Shown piece by piece: positions 40,260 through 53,958 of a stretch of DNA of 64,000 nt. Positions within the stretch are counted from its first letter, which is position 1. Every line of letters starts with the position of its first letter. A program made the translations under genes and the position numbers. Under the pieces are notes generated by a model, which worked only from the letters and a program-made list of their open reading frames with translations, did not search any database and was not told where the DNA came from. The stretch is from NCBI GenBank assembly GCA_013433145.1, contig CM024185.1:6179001-6243000 (forward strand), given 5' to 3'. This DNA is from Ascaris suum (taxonomy: Eukaryota; Nematoda; Chromadorea; Rhabditida; Ascarididae).

Positions 40260-40290
40260 TTATTTACTTATTTATCTATCCGTCGAATTT
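40188..40290. repeat. (TA)n array running into (TTTA)n
   Basis: 68 bp of alternating TA (40188-40255) pass directly into degenerate TTTA units. A second TTTA array (about 7 units) follows at about 40360-40386. It lies upstream of the PTR gene. Confidence 0.95.
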
Positions 40291-40714
40291 CCCATGTAGT
40301 TGCAATTTGAAGGATTTTTGACAGTAAGTTCATAAACGATTGAAGTCGCGATTCTCCATTTTATTTATTTATTTATTTATTTATTTGAATGTCTGAAAGC
40401 GTAAGAAAAAAAAAGAATATGAGCAGTAAGACTGCGGAAAAACCGACGTACATAAAGATGTAATATAAGCGACTATTCATTTAATAAATAAAAACAGCAA
40501 TAATGTATAGAACAAAACGACTTAGTCATAATCTAAATACTGAATGAACAATTTAGAACTTATTCACGCACAACATACCTGTGAAAGTATTTTACCTGTA
40601 TATAGCTTATGTTCTTTGAACAGAAATTTTTACAAACGAATCGTTTATTTGCGAAAAGATTAGCAAATATGAGACACGCAGTCACGGCTTAGATGAACCA
40701 TAAATGATGTTTAC

Positions 40715-40894
40715 CTTTTGAAATAATTCCCCCGCTCCATCCTTTAAAACTTCAAGTGATTCCTCACTTACACTCTCCTTCCTGAAAACTACACCTCAAC
40801 CGGCAATTAGTGCAGTTACACCTTTAGGTTTTTCATGTGCACCGATGAAATTTGCCTTGATCAGCGGGAAGGATTTCAGCACTGTTTGCGTATT
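40715..40894 (-). pseudogene. Coding-like segment interrupted by one TGA
   Basis: From a plausible acceptor (CATCTCAG, exon side at 40894) to a plausible donor (AAG|GTAAAC at 40715), one minus frame of 60 codons reads like protein. It includes SFPLIKANFIGAHEKPKG, then VTALIAG, a TGA (40796-40798), then GVVFRKESVSEESLEVLKDG. I found no GT..AG pair that removes the TGA and keeps the frame. It could be a decayed exon, a chance frame or a recoded stop. The family is not recognised. Confidence 0.25.
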
Positions 40895-42272
40895 CTGAGA
40901 TGCTCTTTTTCAATGAATATGGCATTGAAGAATCCATCTCAGTGAGCTGAATCGTTAAAAATAAATAACACAATTCATCATTTACAATTCAATTCTTATC
41001 GAAAAATTCTGTGAGATCCTTTGTGCACAAGCAAATACCGAATTGAATTACTTCTTTTCATTATATTTTCCTCTCCTCCCCATCTCCTCCTCGTAGGGAT
41101 ATCTATATGAGCGACAATTCTCCGAAAACAGACCGCCGACCATGAGTATAACTCAAATAAGCAGGTATTACAACGATTAAACACTTCTACATCATGCGTA
41201 GAGAAAGTACTCGTGAAATGAACGCGGATGAAACAGTTATAATGTTAATAATATGATCGATATAAACGAATTACCTGAAAACCTCAAAATCAGCCAACAA
41301 AATATGTAACCCCTTTCGATTGCCTTACTACAACAAGCACCTCTTTAAAATAACAGCGCATAAAGTACTACACTGATTGTACTATCTGAGAGTTTGTCTC
41401 AAAAAACACGAACAGCGACAGCAAACGATGGAACGGTTCGAATATAAAATGGCGTCTTTTTTCATATCCCCTCACATCATCGAAATGAGAGAACGATAAT
41501 TTCCGCAATCCCCCGTCCCCTCCTCCAATTCTCTCTTTCCAAAGGCAAAGCAAAGATTTACGTTTCGCATATTGAGTTTGGTGTACTTTTGCGCATGCAA
41601 AGAATTCAATTGTGCATAGTGAATAAAAATTCAAATGATTCTCCAGTAGTATATTCTGCTAATGACTTTCTTTTATTTGCTCGTATTGTTAGGTACATAT
41701 CGGTGTAATAAAGGATGAAGGTAGCGACAAGGGGTTGAAGAGGAATGAGGAGATGGTTTCCTTTATTATAGAAATGGAGGATATGTTAATTCGAGTCTTC
41801 AGCGATAGTAAAGGCAACAGAAGTTAAGGAAACCACAAATAATATTAGATACTAACGAAGAAAGATTAATGGAAGAGCAAAAGAGGAAGTTCATAGAGGA
41901 GTTTTCAAGCAGAAAAGTATAAATAGATATTCGACTGAGAAAATATATCGCTAAGTGAAACGGGATAAAAAGGCAATATTTTATCATAAATTAAGAGATG
42001 GATTGTTGTGCAAGAGCAATGAGATAGGAACGAATGATTTTTATAAGAAGCATTACTATGGGAAAAATTAGTAAGTCATTGTACAAAGACACTTTAAATC
42101 TATTCTCTTTGGTCAATTTAATCAAGACTGGTCGAATAGATCGGACGTACTAACACTTGAATGCCTTTCTCTTCGTAAATGTCTCTGTACAGATGAACTT
42201 CAGAAACGAAGAGTAAAGTAAACACCTATCGTAGATTACGCAGATTCAGCGCTTATATTCTGCATATTTCTA

Positions 42273-42294
42273 GGAAGGGGGGAGGGGAGGGGGG
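42273..42294 (+). other. G-rich tract (G-quadruplex motif)
   Basis: Runs of six, four and six G separated by single A bases. It is an isolated motif in AT-rich DNA with no nearby gene identified. Confidence 0.6.
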
Positions 42295-44300
42295 AGAATT
42301 AAACACTATGTAAGGAAGGGTCGATTTATAGTTTTGACGAGGGTAAACAGAAGGAGAGTATAGAAACGAGGATGATGTAGCTATCAATGATCGAATAAGA
42401 CAATTACATAATGGAATTGCTCGCATATAATTACAATTACTTCATACGAACATAATTGCACATCTAAGATCTCAAAAAAGTTCACTTGTAACGCAATGAA
42501 AGAAGATAAACGGTGTGGAACGTCGAATTTTATTGCTTGTTGCTTTTGATGTTGATATTCTAGAAAAACAAAGAACTTCTAATTTACTCGGAATACGTAA
42601 GACCTGCAACACTCAAGGTCTCCTCTAAACAATCCTAGCGAACGAAGATCTAAATAGCAGAAGAAGCAATAATGATGTTGCAAAGAATGAAAAAAACAGG
42701 AGAGTAAATTGCTGAGAAGAGTGAGCGATCACATTAAATTCTATCAGAAGAAACATTTTGATGGAATAATCAAACACAACCAAGCAGCCGGTTTTTAGCA
42801 GGTCTACGATGCCGACGATCCGCGCCAATAGCATTGAAAAACACTCGAACGATCACTTTAATTGAACGATTACTATTCTATTTTAAACAATTCGCATGCC
42901 ATTAATTTATTGTTGACATCTGATTTTATATAGCGATTAAATAAGTTTCAGTATTTAAAAAAAAGTGAATTATCCAGGACTTTTTCTTCGTTAATATTTC
43001 ATAAAGAAATACACAATTAGCTAGCACCTAACTACATTTGCTAAAGTGTATTTCTCTTCAAGAATCAAAAAATACTCTCGAAGATAAAGGCAACATATAA
43101 ATCTTTCCCAGGTGCATTGGCTGAAATAGCAGGTTGTTTGACGTCTAAATAGATAATGGCGCTTTTGCGAGAAAAATTTGCGAAAGTACGTGATAACTGG
43201 TAGCCAATCCGAGCGTGTATCCATCCATCTGCCTGCTCACTGGATTTTTGATCACTATTCACGTGATTGGTGGCTAAGATAATTGCCAGCCCGCTGAATC
43301 TGCGTAAAATCTATAAACTGCAAGCAAATACGGTAATTGCGCATCTCTCTTCAAAGTAATAGAGAATACTTTATCGGTTATTATAGTCTAACATTTTTAC
43401 AGCGTTCTTTATGTCTCACCTTAAACAGATGTTCTCATTTACCTGTTGGGAATTTACATGCAATATGAGCGTTGTTTGAAAAAAAAAAACGGAAAAAGCA
43501 CAATGCATATTTTAGCATTGAAAAACAAGGAAAACACATGAACTCTATTAAAATGAACATAAAACAACGATAAAGGAATTTATTTAAAAAATATAAAAAT
43601 GTTATCTAAATATAAAAATGAAAGAAAACTACTGATTCTAGGATCTTTTTATGAGATCTACATTCAAGATATTCGGCGGTATCGATGAGATCGACAAATT
43701 GAACGCTCTAAGTTAGACGCTAACATGATCTGTTCACAAATTTCTTTTCAAATGTCGATAATTTTACTTGCAAAAATAGCACGACGTTAGTTTGCACTGA
43801 GAATGAATTCAATTCAAATTCAGCGAGTAATTTCAATCTCTTTATTCTTGCCCTTTGGTTATTATAATTTTTAGTTGGATGAGTAGTGGAAATGAGCCGA
43901 GTGCTTATGTAAATCGGATCAGGTAAGAACTCAAAAAAAATTCCTCCGATTGATTAGCTTGTTGCTGCTAAAGCACATATACCTTACACTCATAAATGTT
44001 CACTTAGGTGAAGGCGAAAAGATTTAAAAAGAGTTGAAAGATGAAAATGTTCAGTTTTCTTCGACAAATCATTTAGCGACGAAATATTTCAACCGAATAC
44101 GATGGCGACAGAAAATGAGCAATCGTTAAAATTGCTCTAAAACCATTGCGGCTGAAAGTGTTGCGATCAAAAGAAAGGACCAAAATTAAATAATGGCACA
44201 ATGAGTGATGCGTTAAAACTATCCAGTTTATATCGTCAGCAGGACATTTTCCTAATATTGGGCATCTCACTTGCCGCCAAACGTCCATATTTGGCTCGAT

Positions 44301-44421
44301 GGTTACCCAATGTCTACTTTTATTTCTACGATTACTAAGTGCCCACCTTTAACTCTATAATTACCAAATGTCCACCTTTAATCCTATGACGACCAAATAT
44401 CCACGTTCAACTCTACGATTT
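44301..44421. repeat. 30-bp tandem repeat, about four units
   Basis: Units such as tctataattaccaaatgtcc + accttta repeat with a 30-bp period (for example cccaccttta, tccaccttta, tccacgttca). Moderate divergence between copies. Confidence 0.8.
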
Positions 44422-44871
44422 GGTCTTCTCCGATAAAAAAGATATCACATCCACATATACATATATGCTATCGCAAATCTGTTTCAATCTAAGAGGTCAA
44501 TAGAATGCAAATTTTAGGAACTCTTAATATAGTGATCGGGTTTTCACGGGTTTAGAGTCGCAAACGAGTAATCCGAATCAACTCCTTCTTCTTTGTCGGG
44601 GACGTTTTACAGTTGTTGAAATCTATCGAGTAATAAGCCGTTTAGAATGCTTTCAGAGTTATTTGAAATGTTCAAAAATGCTTTCTATGTGAACACCTCC
44701 AAATCCACATAATTTCCTTATTTGAAATCATTACCTACTTTTGTGAAAATGACCATTTCTTCCTTTCAAATTGCTTCTTTATAAATATTAGAGAATTTTT
44801 AGAAGTATTAGAATTATACAACTTTATAAGTATTCGAAAAGGTAATCTCGGCTACTTTATTAAAAAAAGAA

Positions 44872-47615
44872 CTAGTGTTGAAAGGAGTTTAGTGCTTCAT
44901 GGAGATTTTTTAAATAATCGGATGGATTTGTAAATGGTAATGAAATGTTCGAATATTCAACCGACAGAAACGTTTGCAAAGCGTTTCCTTCCGGGAAATT
45001 CAGTTTTCCTTGAATATTGACGAAAAAAAAAACGAAGAAATAAAGCTTCACATGAAAACAGCGCCCATCGCAATACATTTCAGCGTAAACAAAAACGATT
45101 TCGATGTCCAAACTTTTCATATCAAAATGCTTAAAATGATAGAAAAGTGCTGAAACTGGAAATAAAACAGGACTATGGCCGGCGTCTTTTTAATTTGACG
45201 CCACCCGACTGAAACTTATCTCTGTGCACTTCATATTGTTCGTTTATACTGGAATCATAAATGCTCTCATAATCCCTCTCAAGGTCAAACGCTCATCTAC
45301 GCATGAATTTTAGTGCATTGCCTCATTACAAGTGATTAGGCATTTAATGCGTATTTCCGATCGCAGACGGTTTCTGACTTTAAAAGCTCCAACAATCGGC
45401 TCGGCTACGTGGTCGGTAGTGATCGGACCCAATTGAGTGACAATTAAACAGCAGACAGCGAATGCAACACTTGGAATTCATTACAACGTATCTGAAATGG
45501 CATACAAGCATACCCAAAATGCGACTTTTAAATGACAAGATGAGGAATATGAACAACAAGTCCAGAAAGGAAGCAACGATGCCAAGAATTTTGTGAAATA
45601 CTTTCATAGCGATCTAATTCATTCCCCGCAAAACGTCGAGGTAAAGATTGAGGCAATAGTCGTTACGAAATTATTTTTACTGGAGTAAAGATATATTGAA
45701 TAAATTAACCATTACAGTGCTTCGCAATTCAGACTGCATCTTGCATTATGTATCGCTTGAAATTTCTTCACATTTCTAGTCCGCGTCTAATTTTTCTCCC
45801 AAAGACGCCTATCTTCCAGTAATAATTCATTCAATTTGCCAGTTAACCACGAGGTGTACAATTTAAAGCTCGGTAAAGATTGTCATGAATTAAGCTTTAT
45901 ATTCTCGCAAAAGTTTAGTTGCAATCCTAGATAAAAATTAATAATATGCATAGAAATAATTAATGACAGTAATGATAGATTAAATATTAATATTAATACT
46001 AACGATAATAATATTAAATAAATAATAATAGCAAATAATAATGATAGATGAGAGTTGATGGAAGTCGAACGAAGAAAATGAAGAGAAACATAAAGAAAGA
46101 TTAGAGCGCCTGAGGCAACCGAAAGCGCTAGAAAATAGAACGCCTGAGGGCAACCCGATAACAAAAGACGAGCAATTTCGGCTTAAACCAGTCGTTTCTT
46201 AAGCACTCCTAGAAAGAAGCTAATTGCAATTGAAAAAAAAAATATAAAATGAAAATCGTTAAAGCGAGGAGAAAATTTTTTAAATTACATTTTGATTGTG
46301 AACCTATATACGTCTTCATATTATAAATCAACTGGCTGGAAGAAGCATGAAAACAATGGCAGAGAATGATCGTCTAGGAATGAACAAGTAGATGAGTGAT
46401 TTTTTTTTCTTTCATAAATTTATGTTTATCGCACATTACATAGCAATGTTTTACGATCATACAGATATACATACACATACTGACAGACAGATATACATAT
46501 AATACGTAGTACGTGTATGTATGTCTATCTATCCGACAATTCCAATTCGGGAAACAGTCTTTTATTATCACCCGTTAATTTAAAAAAACAATTAAAGACA
46601 TTTGAAGATGATAAACATATGCACGCATTTCATACCGACCGTTTTTTTTCTCTGTCAACATAGACCAGGTCCCAAAAAAACGAGATCTTTTACGACGGAT
46701 CTGCACGAATAGTCGAATCGGTTGAAATATGACCGGATCATCTTATACGTTTTATAACTTCCGATAATTTAGAGAACCAGCAGTTCAAATGTGTGAAATG
46801 AAAAAGTGCATTTTATGCCACCCATCGGGCATCTGTCTCTAGCTGAAATGCATATAGTTGAATATTAAGTGATATGAGAGTGATAACCGATGACAAGAAA
46901 TAATGAGGGAAGAAAATACTTAATAATAAACGATAGAGCGAAAACGATCATAGGAAAAAAATATTTTAGAACTTGAAGGGCATGAGTAACGATAATGCAA
47001 CATTAAAGACGTGTAAGTGATGCAGTAAAAACTTCTTTTCAACTATTTTCAAAGCGTTTTTAAATGAGAAAAAACAAACTTAACTGATAAACATTCCAAT
47101 ATCTACTTCACCGGAAGTAGCGCGAAAATTAGACGCACAGCACAGTGTGAGGGTGAAGTTACCAATTCCTTCGCACGAATCTATTTCACCACATAGTGAC
47201 GCTTTATCTCCCACTTTAAATATCTCTCTACACCCACAAATATGCGAATATGCATATGCGAATTTACAGAACGATATAAACAAGATGTACAAGAAGTTGA
47301 GGAAATAGCCATAAACTCAACACAGCAGCATTCTGGAGGATATGAGCCTCACTGAAGGGTACTAAGAGAGTACCGCTGCACGAGGTCGGCGGAGAATTAT
47401 GCAAAATTGCGGAAAGTACTCATTATTCATTCGCTAGGTATAGTCAGAATGAGGCCATATTGGCTGACCGATAAAGTGCATTTGCCTTCAATGCATTTAA
47501 TATCCCACTGAAAAGTGTGAGAATACTTTTTGATGAGTGTATCAAGTTGTTCATCTCCAGGGGGCGGAGGTTTCGCTTGTAATCTATAAAACCTTTTTAG
47601 AAGCTTCATAATCAA
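44872..47615 (-). CDS. Possible three-exon gene, unknown protein
   Basis: Three coding-like minus segments can be joined in frame: 47469..47615 (starts MIMKLLKRFYRLQAK, includes TFQWDIKCIEGKCTLS), 47085..47223 (GDKASLCGEIDSCEGIGNF, many Cys) and 44872..45149 (ends LNSFQH-stop). Phases agree at both joins (0 and 1), giving 187 codons. Weak points: the first donor is GTCAGC, the second exon needs the third AG of a GTAGAGAG run, and the last exon carries a run of Phe/Val codons (YFFVFFFVN) that could be an unspliced tract. No signal peptide or known domain is evident. It could be a real nematode-specific gene or a chance assembly. Confidence 0.28.
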
Positions 47616-48281
47616 CCCTCTCTATGAAATATTTAATTGAAGAACTAATGCCCACAAAAGTTGAACTTACTGCCACCCATCCATTTCAACGATATTTACT
47701 CAATTTTTTATTAAATGTTATTATATTTTTACACCATTTCGCTAACAATATCAACGGATTGTTTAAAGTGCGCATCGTTTTCTTTACTATTTCATTGATT
47801 CATTTATTTCAAGTTTCGTGTATCGTCCTAAACAGCGTTTCACAATTGAGTCTATTTGATCAATTGGGGCATCATAAGCACATCTCTCTTCCTCTCTCTC
47901 TGTTGGAATAATCCGTATTCTTCAACCTTAAATAATAAAATCCTTGAACTTGTCTCGTTACAAAATAAAATAGAACATAAAAAATAATATTTCCTATATG
48001 GATTTCATTCCTCTAAATGAATGCAGATTCCATAATGTTAGCAGTAAAGTCTGTCATCGATGAAACAATTATCGAAAATATTAGAGGAAATGATAATTAA
48101 AGAGGAAATAAAAACGGATAAAGCAAATAAGGAATACAAAGATATGGGGATGCACACCATTAGGACATTAGAACAGGTCTGAGATACATTAAAAAGTGGT
48201 CAGTTTCCGTATAAATGATTGCGGCGGAAGGGAGAGTAAAATGGCGATGCATTTACGGGCATCAGCATGCTGCAGCAATGA

Positions 48282-48427
48282 TAACGGATTCTGATTGTTC
48301 AATTTTGCGGATCCAGTGTTCGATTTCATGGATCCGGAGTGTTAAATTTTAGAGATTCAGAGTGTCCAAATTTACGGAGCCGGTGTATCCAATTTTACGG
48401 ATTCCTAGTATTCAATTTTACGCAGTG
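48282..48427. repeat. Degenerate 20-25-bp tandem repeat, about six units
   Basis: Variants of ttcaattttacggatccggagtg recur at roughly 20 to 25 bp spacing, for example caattttgcggatccagtg, aaatttacggagccggtg and caattttacggattccta. Frames across it are repetitive and not convincing as coding. Confidence 0.7.
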
Positions 48428-48689
48428 TTTTATTCCCACGTTGCAGCAATTTCTGTCCTTATCACTCGTCCGCTTTCACCTACAGATTCTTCGTCCTGGG
48501 CAATCCACCTATTGTTCCCTATCTGTAATGCTCGTATAATGCATGGGTTGCCATCTGTGCACCCTTTTACGTCCAAGAATTTAAACCTCAAATCTCACTT
48601 TTTTTTCTGCAGCAAAATTTATAGTTAAAGAATATTTCTATAATAAACGATAAATAACTTAATAGTTAAATAATTCTACACTAAAACAA

Positions 48690-48985
48690 AGAACCACCCC
48701 TCCACGGTGCGGCACAGGTAACGGTATACCAGCGGAGCGTTATGCTCGGCAGGTCTTACCATGCTGGACAGGCTCACAGTAGGTCACGAACTGACAAATG
48801 CGTGTCTCATCCTCAGTGACCATCGCGGCTAAGTGTGGAAAGACAAACCGCGGCTATAAGGACACAAGGACTAGCAACCCGAACATCACTGCCAGAAAGC
48901 TCAGCGGCTAAGACGTCGAGTATGGAAGTCGACAGATCGGCGTCGACCGTCAGCGAATAGACGGATCGTCAGGTGATCAGGTGAA
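48690..48985. mobile_element. GC-rich island, candidate transposable-element fragment
   Basis: About 300 bp of markedly higher GC than the AT-rich flanks, with sharp edges and no long open frame. Its composition and isolation suggest an inserted element (SINE or the 5' part of a LINE). I see neither a clear A/B box pair nor terminal repeats, so the class is unknown. Confidence 0.35.
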
Positions 48986-49365
48986 AGAAAGAATAACTAA
49001 TTTTTGAGACACTGAAATGATACAGTAAATATTTTTAGGATGTATTGATAGAAAATAGAAAGGAATCGAAGTATAAATTAATTAACCAACACTTATAAAT
49101 AAATCAAAATTGTCGAAAATACGCATAAATCATGAGCAAATAAAAGAATCAAACGAAAGCATTTTGAAATACATCAGGTGGGAACTTAAAAATAATGAGA
49201 CAGGTTAGGTGACACCTGGAAATATTTTTTTAATTGATAGAATTTGTAGGTGGTAATGATTGGAATGTTGAAATATGCAATGACTATTTCCTGCATAGGA
49301 ACGATCGTTCAAGTAGAGAATAGGCTGATGAATGATTCTATGTTGCTCTGATAACATTTGGGATC

Positions 49366-49366
49366 T

Positions 49367-49398
<32 letters not shown>
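49366..49398. repeat. (CT)n microsatellite
   Basis: About 30 bp of near-perfect CT repeats on the plus strand. Confidence 0.95.
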
Positions 49399-51022
49399 GC
49401 TTCTCTTAGTTATTATCAATGTCCTCAAGAGCTCTACAAAAAAGCAATAACTCAAGATTATAAATCTATAGTAGCGTATGTGAATAAACAAAAGAAAATA
49501 TCAAAAAGTGCACAAAAATAACATCGTAAATCACAGCAAAGATTAGGCAAGCCTGTTTTGTGCGATGAAAGAAGATATTCGCCGTTTTGAAATCCTTCTA
49601 AACGTGAAACACGAAAAGAATAGTCATGAATTGAAAACGTCGTTGAGGATAATGCTATTCACCAAAATGGGCAATTCACATAACGAGAAAATCGACACGA
49701 TGAACGCTTTTCGCTATGATTTAACATGCAATAGCAAACCAAATTGTTGGCTATTAGAAAGATATCACAACTTGCATGATGAAGAAAGGGGAGGGGAGAG
49801 AGAGAGAAGGAAAAAATGCCCCATCACGACCTGAATAATGAACGAGGAGGTGTGGTGCATCCACTCCGCTACATTTTATTAAAATCACAAAAAAAAACTG
49901 AATGAAACCAATGAAAATTCTCTAATCATCTACCAAGAAATCATAAAATTGAAAAGCTTAATTATTTCTCAAATAAACATTACACTATTCATATATTTCT
50001 CATGAAACATATATAAATGGGGTGGTTTTTTAATTAAGTTTACTTGAGCTACTTTTCGGAAATTAGGCCACCTTAACTCTTCAAGTTCAGCTAAATTAAT
50101 CGTTTTCCTCCTATACAGTTGATATAGAGCATTACCGTATCCTCTTATCCTTTATGAATTAAAATGGCTCATTTGTCATTTCTTCTAGCAAATAAAAACG
50201 GAAAATAAATAAACATCTCAACAGATTTACTCCCGATACAAAAAAAAAGATTGACTCAATAAAATAATTTGCTTACAAAATTTGAATCAATCATTAAATA
50301 GCAGTGATTTTTATCGTATTTTAATTGAGCAAATGGCTATTCCTCATTTGTTAAACCTAACTAGGCGAAAAAGCAATTATTTTCAATTTTTTGTAAAATG
50401 ATCTTCCCAGAATTCCAAGTGGGGGTTTTTTTAAATTTCATATTTACTAAGAGGTCCTGGTTTTTCATTCTCATCCTTCAATAATGGGAATTAATTAACG
50501 CAATTTTCACGTGGTTCTCTCGAAATCTCCCCTTCTCTTCCCCCCCCCCTTCCCTCCCGCTTCCAGGAAAACGTTTTTGTTCCATACTGACGACTCTAAC
50601 ACTCTATCAACTTTTTTTTAAAAGAGAACCTGAAATTATTTTTTACAATTATGGAAGTGACGAGGAAATCTCACCTCAGAGAAGTTTCATTTAAGTCACG
50701 TTAATAAGAATTTACCTTTAATCTATACTGCATATTTATTAGGAATTTGAAAGTCACCAGCGTCGAATTTTTAAAGCACTTGCTGGATTCTGAAAATTTC
50801 TGTGTGTGCTCTCCTCACATATGGTTCATTTACGTGGAATCTGTTTTGGTCAAGTTGGTTTATACAATATTCAAAATCTGCAACACAGTTTCGTGAAAAA
50901 ACCTGTCTATATGGAAGTAGGATCTTCAATTATCACGACAAGTTTGATTTATTGGAACTTGAATCTGAGCTCAAACATTCATGCTTAGATTCCGTTAAGC
51001 TTTTCAAAACAGGTGATTACGA

Positions 51023-51024
<2 letters not shown>

Positions 51025-51090
<66 letters not shown>
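51025..51090. repeat. (TA)n microsatellite
   Basis: 66 bp of alternating AT. The Ile-Tyr open frames across it are artefacts. Confidence 0.97.
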
Positions 51091-51093
<3 letters not shown>

Positions 51094-51997
51094 AGTTGTA
51101 AGTACATTAATTTACTCAACTCGCCACCATCATACTGTTTTATAATAAAATACAACAGAACTTTTGATATTGAAAAAAAGGTTCTTGACCATAGAGGACT
51201 GGAGCACCTAACCGATCAGCGATCTCAACCAGGCGCTGCCAAAGTTGTTTCGATGAAATTAAGCGTACGCTGCAGTACTGTGCACAAAACCGGTAAAGAA
51301 CTCAGTCACGCATACAAATCCGATCAGAATAAATTATAGACGATAAAGCGTTGAAAATTCAATAGATGCGTTTAACATTTATCGACGCAATCTCGTCCTT
51401 AGTTCACGTACTAAACCCGATACGATCATTTCGTGAAAACTTTCTCGTTTGTCGATAAGTCATCGTCCCCCTTATTCGCTTACGATATGAATAAGGGCAA
51501 AGAACTTATTTTGCGCCTTCCTCGTAATGCAATCATATTTTCTCTCGGAAACTGAATTCTTTTCGTATGCCGGTCGATATTTCGCGATGTCTTAAGGACA
51601 TCCCAGTCTACTCAAACACTACGAATATATTATTAAATATGTCTAAGTTTCTTGTTTTTAGATGCCTCTCTTTAAGTATTCATCAAAAATATTGAGAATC
51701 TCTCTTCGAAAAGTTGAGAATCTAAGACTCTATGAAACTACAAGTGTTAATCGAGGAAGGCAGTAAGGTTTTCTTCATCGAGTCGAGTAGAATTGATTTT
51801 CCCACTGCCTGAAACCGCATAATGTGACGGCGAATGGGATGGAAGAAGTGGAGAGGCGAAATTGCCGCTGTGGGTGGACATTATCACTGCTTGGTATGAT
51901 TCGTTTTTCAAGGTCGCATTTCGTGGAAACAATCCTCCTAAGATGGTGCTGCACACCGGCTCTACAACAGCGTTCGAAAGCATCAAATGTCACCACA

Positions 51998-52130
<133 letters not shown>

Positions 52131-53784
52131 ATGCTCCATCGCGAGATGGTGATGACCCACTTTTAAAGGCACTTTGTAAAATTCATAAAGAACAGCGTTG
52201 CAGCTATGACAGCTGAAGTAAGGCGATCTGTTGTAAGATCCTTCGATCATCCCATTATGTTGCTTCATTTGCGTATACGCAACAGACTGATGAAAGCATC
52301 CGTTGCTGCTACTGTTAATTTAGGTTTCATAGATTTGTTAGGCAAGAGGAGAAGGCGCAGTGGGAAGGAAGGGTAGAGAAGGGAACAAGGAAAAAGAAAG
52401 GAGATGGACAAGGACGATAGGCAGGAAGAAAGAAGTTGGAAGAGGAAGTCTGCCGTCAAACCATTCTTGAAGCGGTTAAAAAGTATGAAGTTGCAAGCAT
52501 AGCAAATCCCTTGCCACTGATATTTGCAGCTAATGGCTACTATACTAAACGATCACAGAATCATATCGTCCTTCATGTACGCCTTTTGCAAAATATCTTT
52601 AAGTGATGAGCAAACGCTAAACCTATACGTGTGTAATCAGACAGCTAATTAGAGCTCAATTAGGACAATTGCGCCGCATATGCTTATGTCGTGGTGTTAA
52701 TGCCATCAGCGCAAACATCGTATAGCGGAAATGTCGCTTTATCGCATATAAATAAAATGCTCTTGATAAAGAGTACCTTAAAATAAATATTATCATTTGG
52801 AATCACTGATTGCCACTTCAAGTCTAACAAGGGCTGGGAATGGTTTTTTGGCCATCCCAGGTTAAAACCAGGTGAGGCTGTTGTAAACCAGCTAAAACTG
52901 TTAGTCAAGGCTTACTAAGTTTGGTGAGCAAGGAAACGACAGAATCCCTTTACGAAGCAATCGTACATTGATACACTAAAGCAAAGCGTTGCAAACCGAT
53001 GCAACAACCGCTACCATTGTATTTAATTATACACTGCTCATTTACTCCATTTACAGGTACATCTTGCAGTTATGGACCAGTAAGGTTTCATTTGAAGAGG
53101 TTAATTAGTACTAAGGTTGTCACAACGGATGTCAGCAAATCCACAATTTTTAACGAGGGAAGCGGCGAGAAACCTCAAGATGGCATAACATTCAAAATGA
53201 TCCGATTAAGAACCGCAGGGTCCTATATTTCCTCGTGGGTAAATTTATTAGAATTTTATTTTCTCTTCTATTATCCTTAATATAAAAACACAAGTCATGT
53301 TTGCTAATTCAGGTGTTTACAAGTACATATCGAAAATACTCGAATAAATGATGAATATTGGTGCGGCTGGCTGGAAAGACTAGGCGGAAGGCGAAGGGGT
53401 AAGTTGGAAATGATGGCTTCAATTTATGAGCTAAAGAAGTTCCATAAATCGGAATCATTGCCGTAATTTTCCAAATGAAAAACCCAAAAATATATAAATA
53501 GTGCTAGAATTTTAATAGTTTCCTTCATAGTGAAATAGAAAACATGAGAGAATATAACATCATAAAAAATCAAAAATCCGTTTAAAAAAAACGAGGAACA
53601 ATTTTTTTCGCGAGGAAAATTTTCCACAGAAGAATCTTTTCTTCATTCTTCAGTATAAATACAAAATACAAAATGCACTAATAATATATAAATGAATTGA
53701 ACAATAGATAGTCGACGAGAAATAGCAAAAATCATTGAACGTTGATGAAAGAAGAGAAAAAGCGTAAATTTCTTGGGAACTTAC

Positions 53785-53958
53785 AGATGTTGTTGATGAC
53801 CATTGAAATGCTGCGATATTGCGGTCGAAGAAAAACCAGAATGAGGACAACCTATTCTGCGTTATCGTATATGGGGGCATTTTGTTCGCATCATCGATAC
53901 GCAACCCAATCGAATCGCGTTCATATCGATCTCCCCATCGAATAGAAGGAAATGACAT
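53785..53958 (-). other. Candidate first exon, unknown protein
   Basis: A 58-codon minus frame begins MSFPSIRWGDRYERDS and runs through NKMPPYTITQNRLSSFWFFF to a perfect donor (TCT|GTAAGT). Composition and residue pattern look like real protein, but I found no next exon in phase. The opposite strand is also open over much of it, so it may be chance. Confidence 0.3.
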
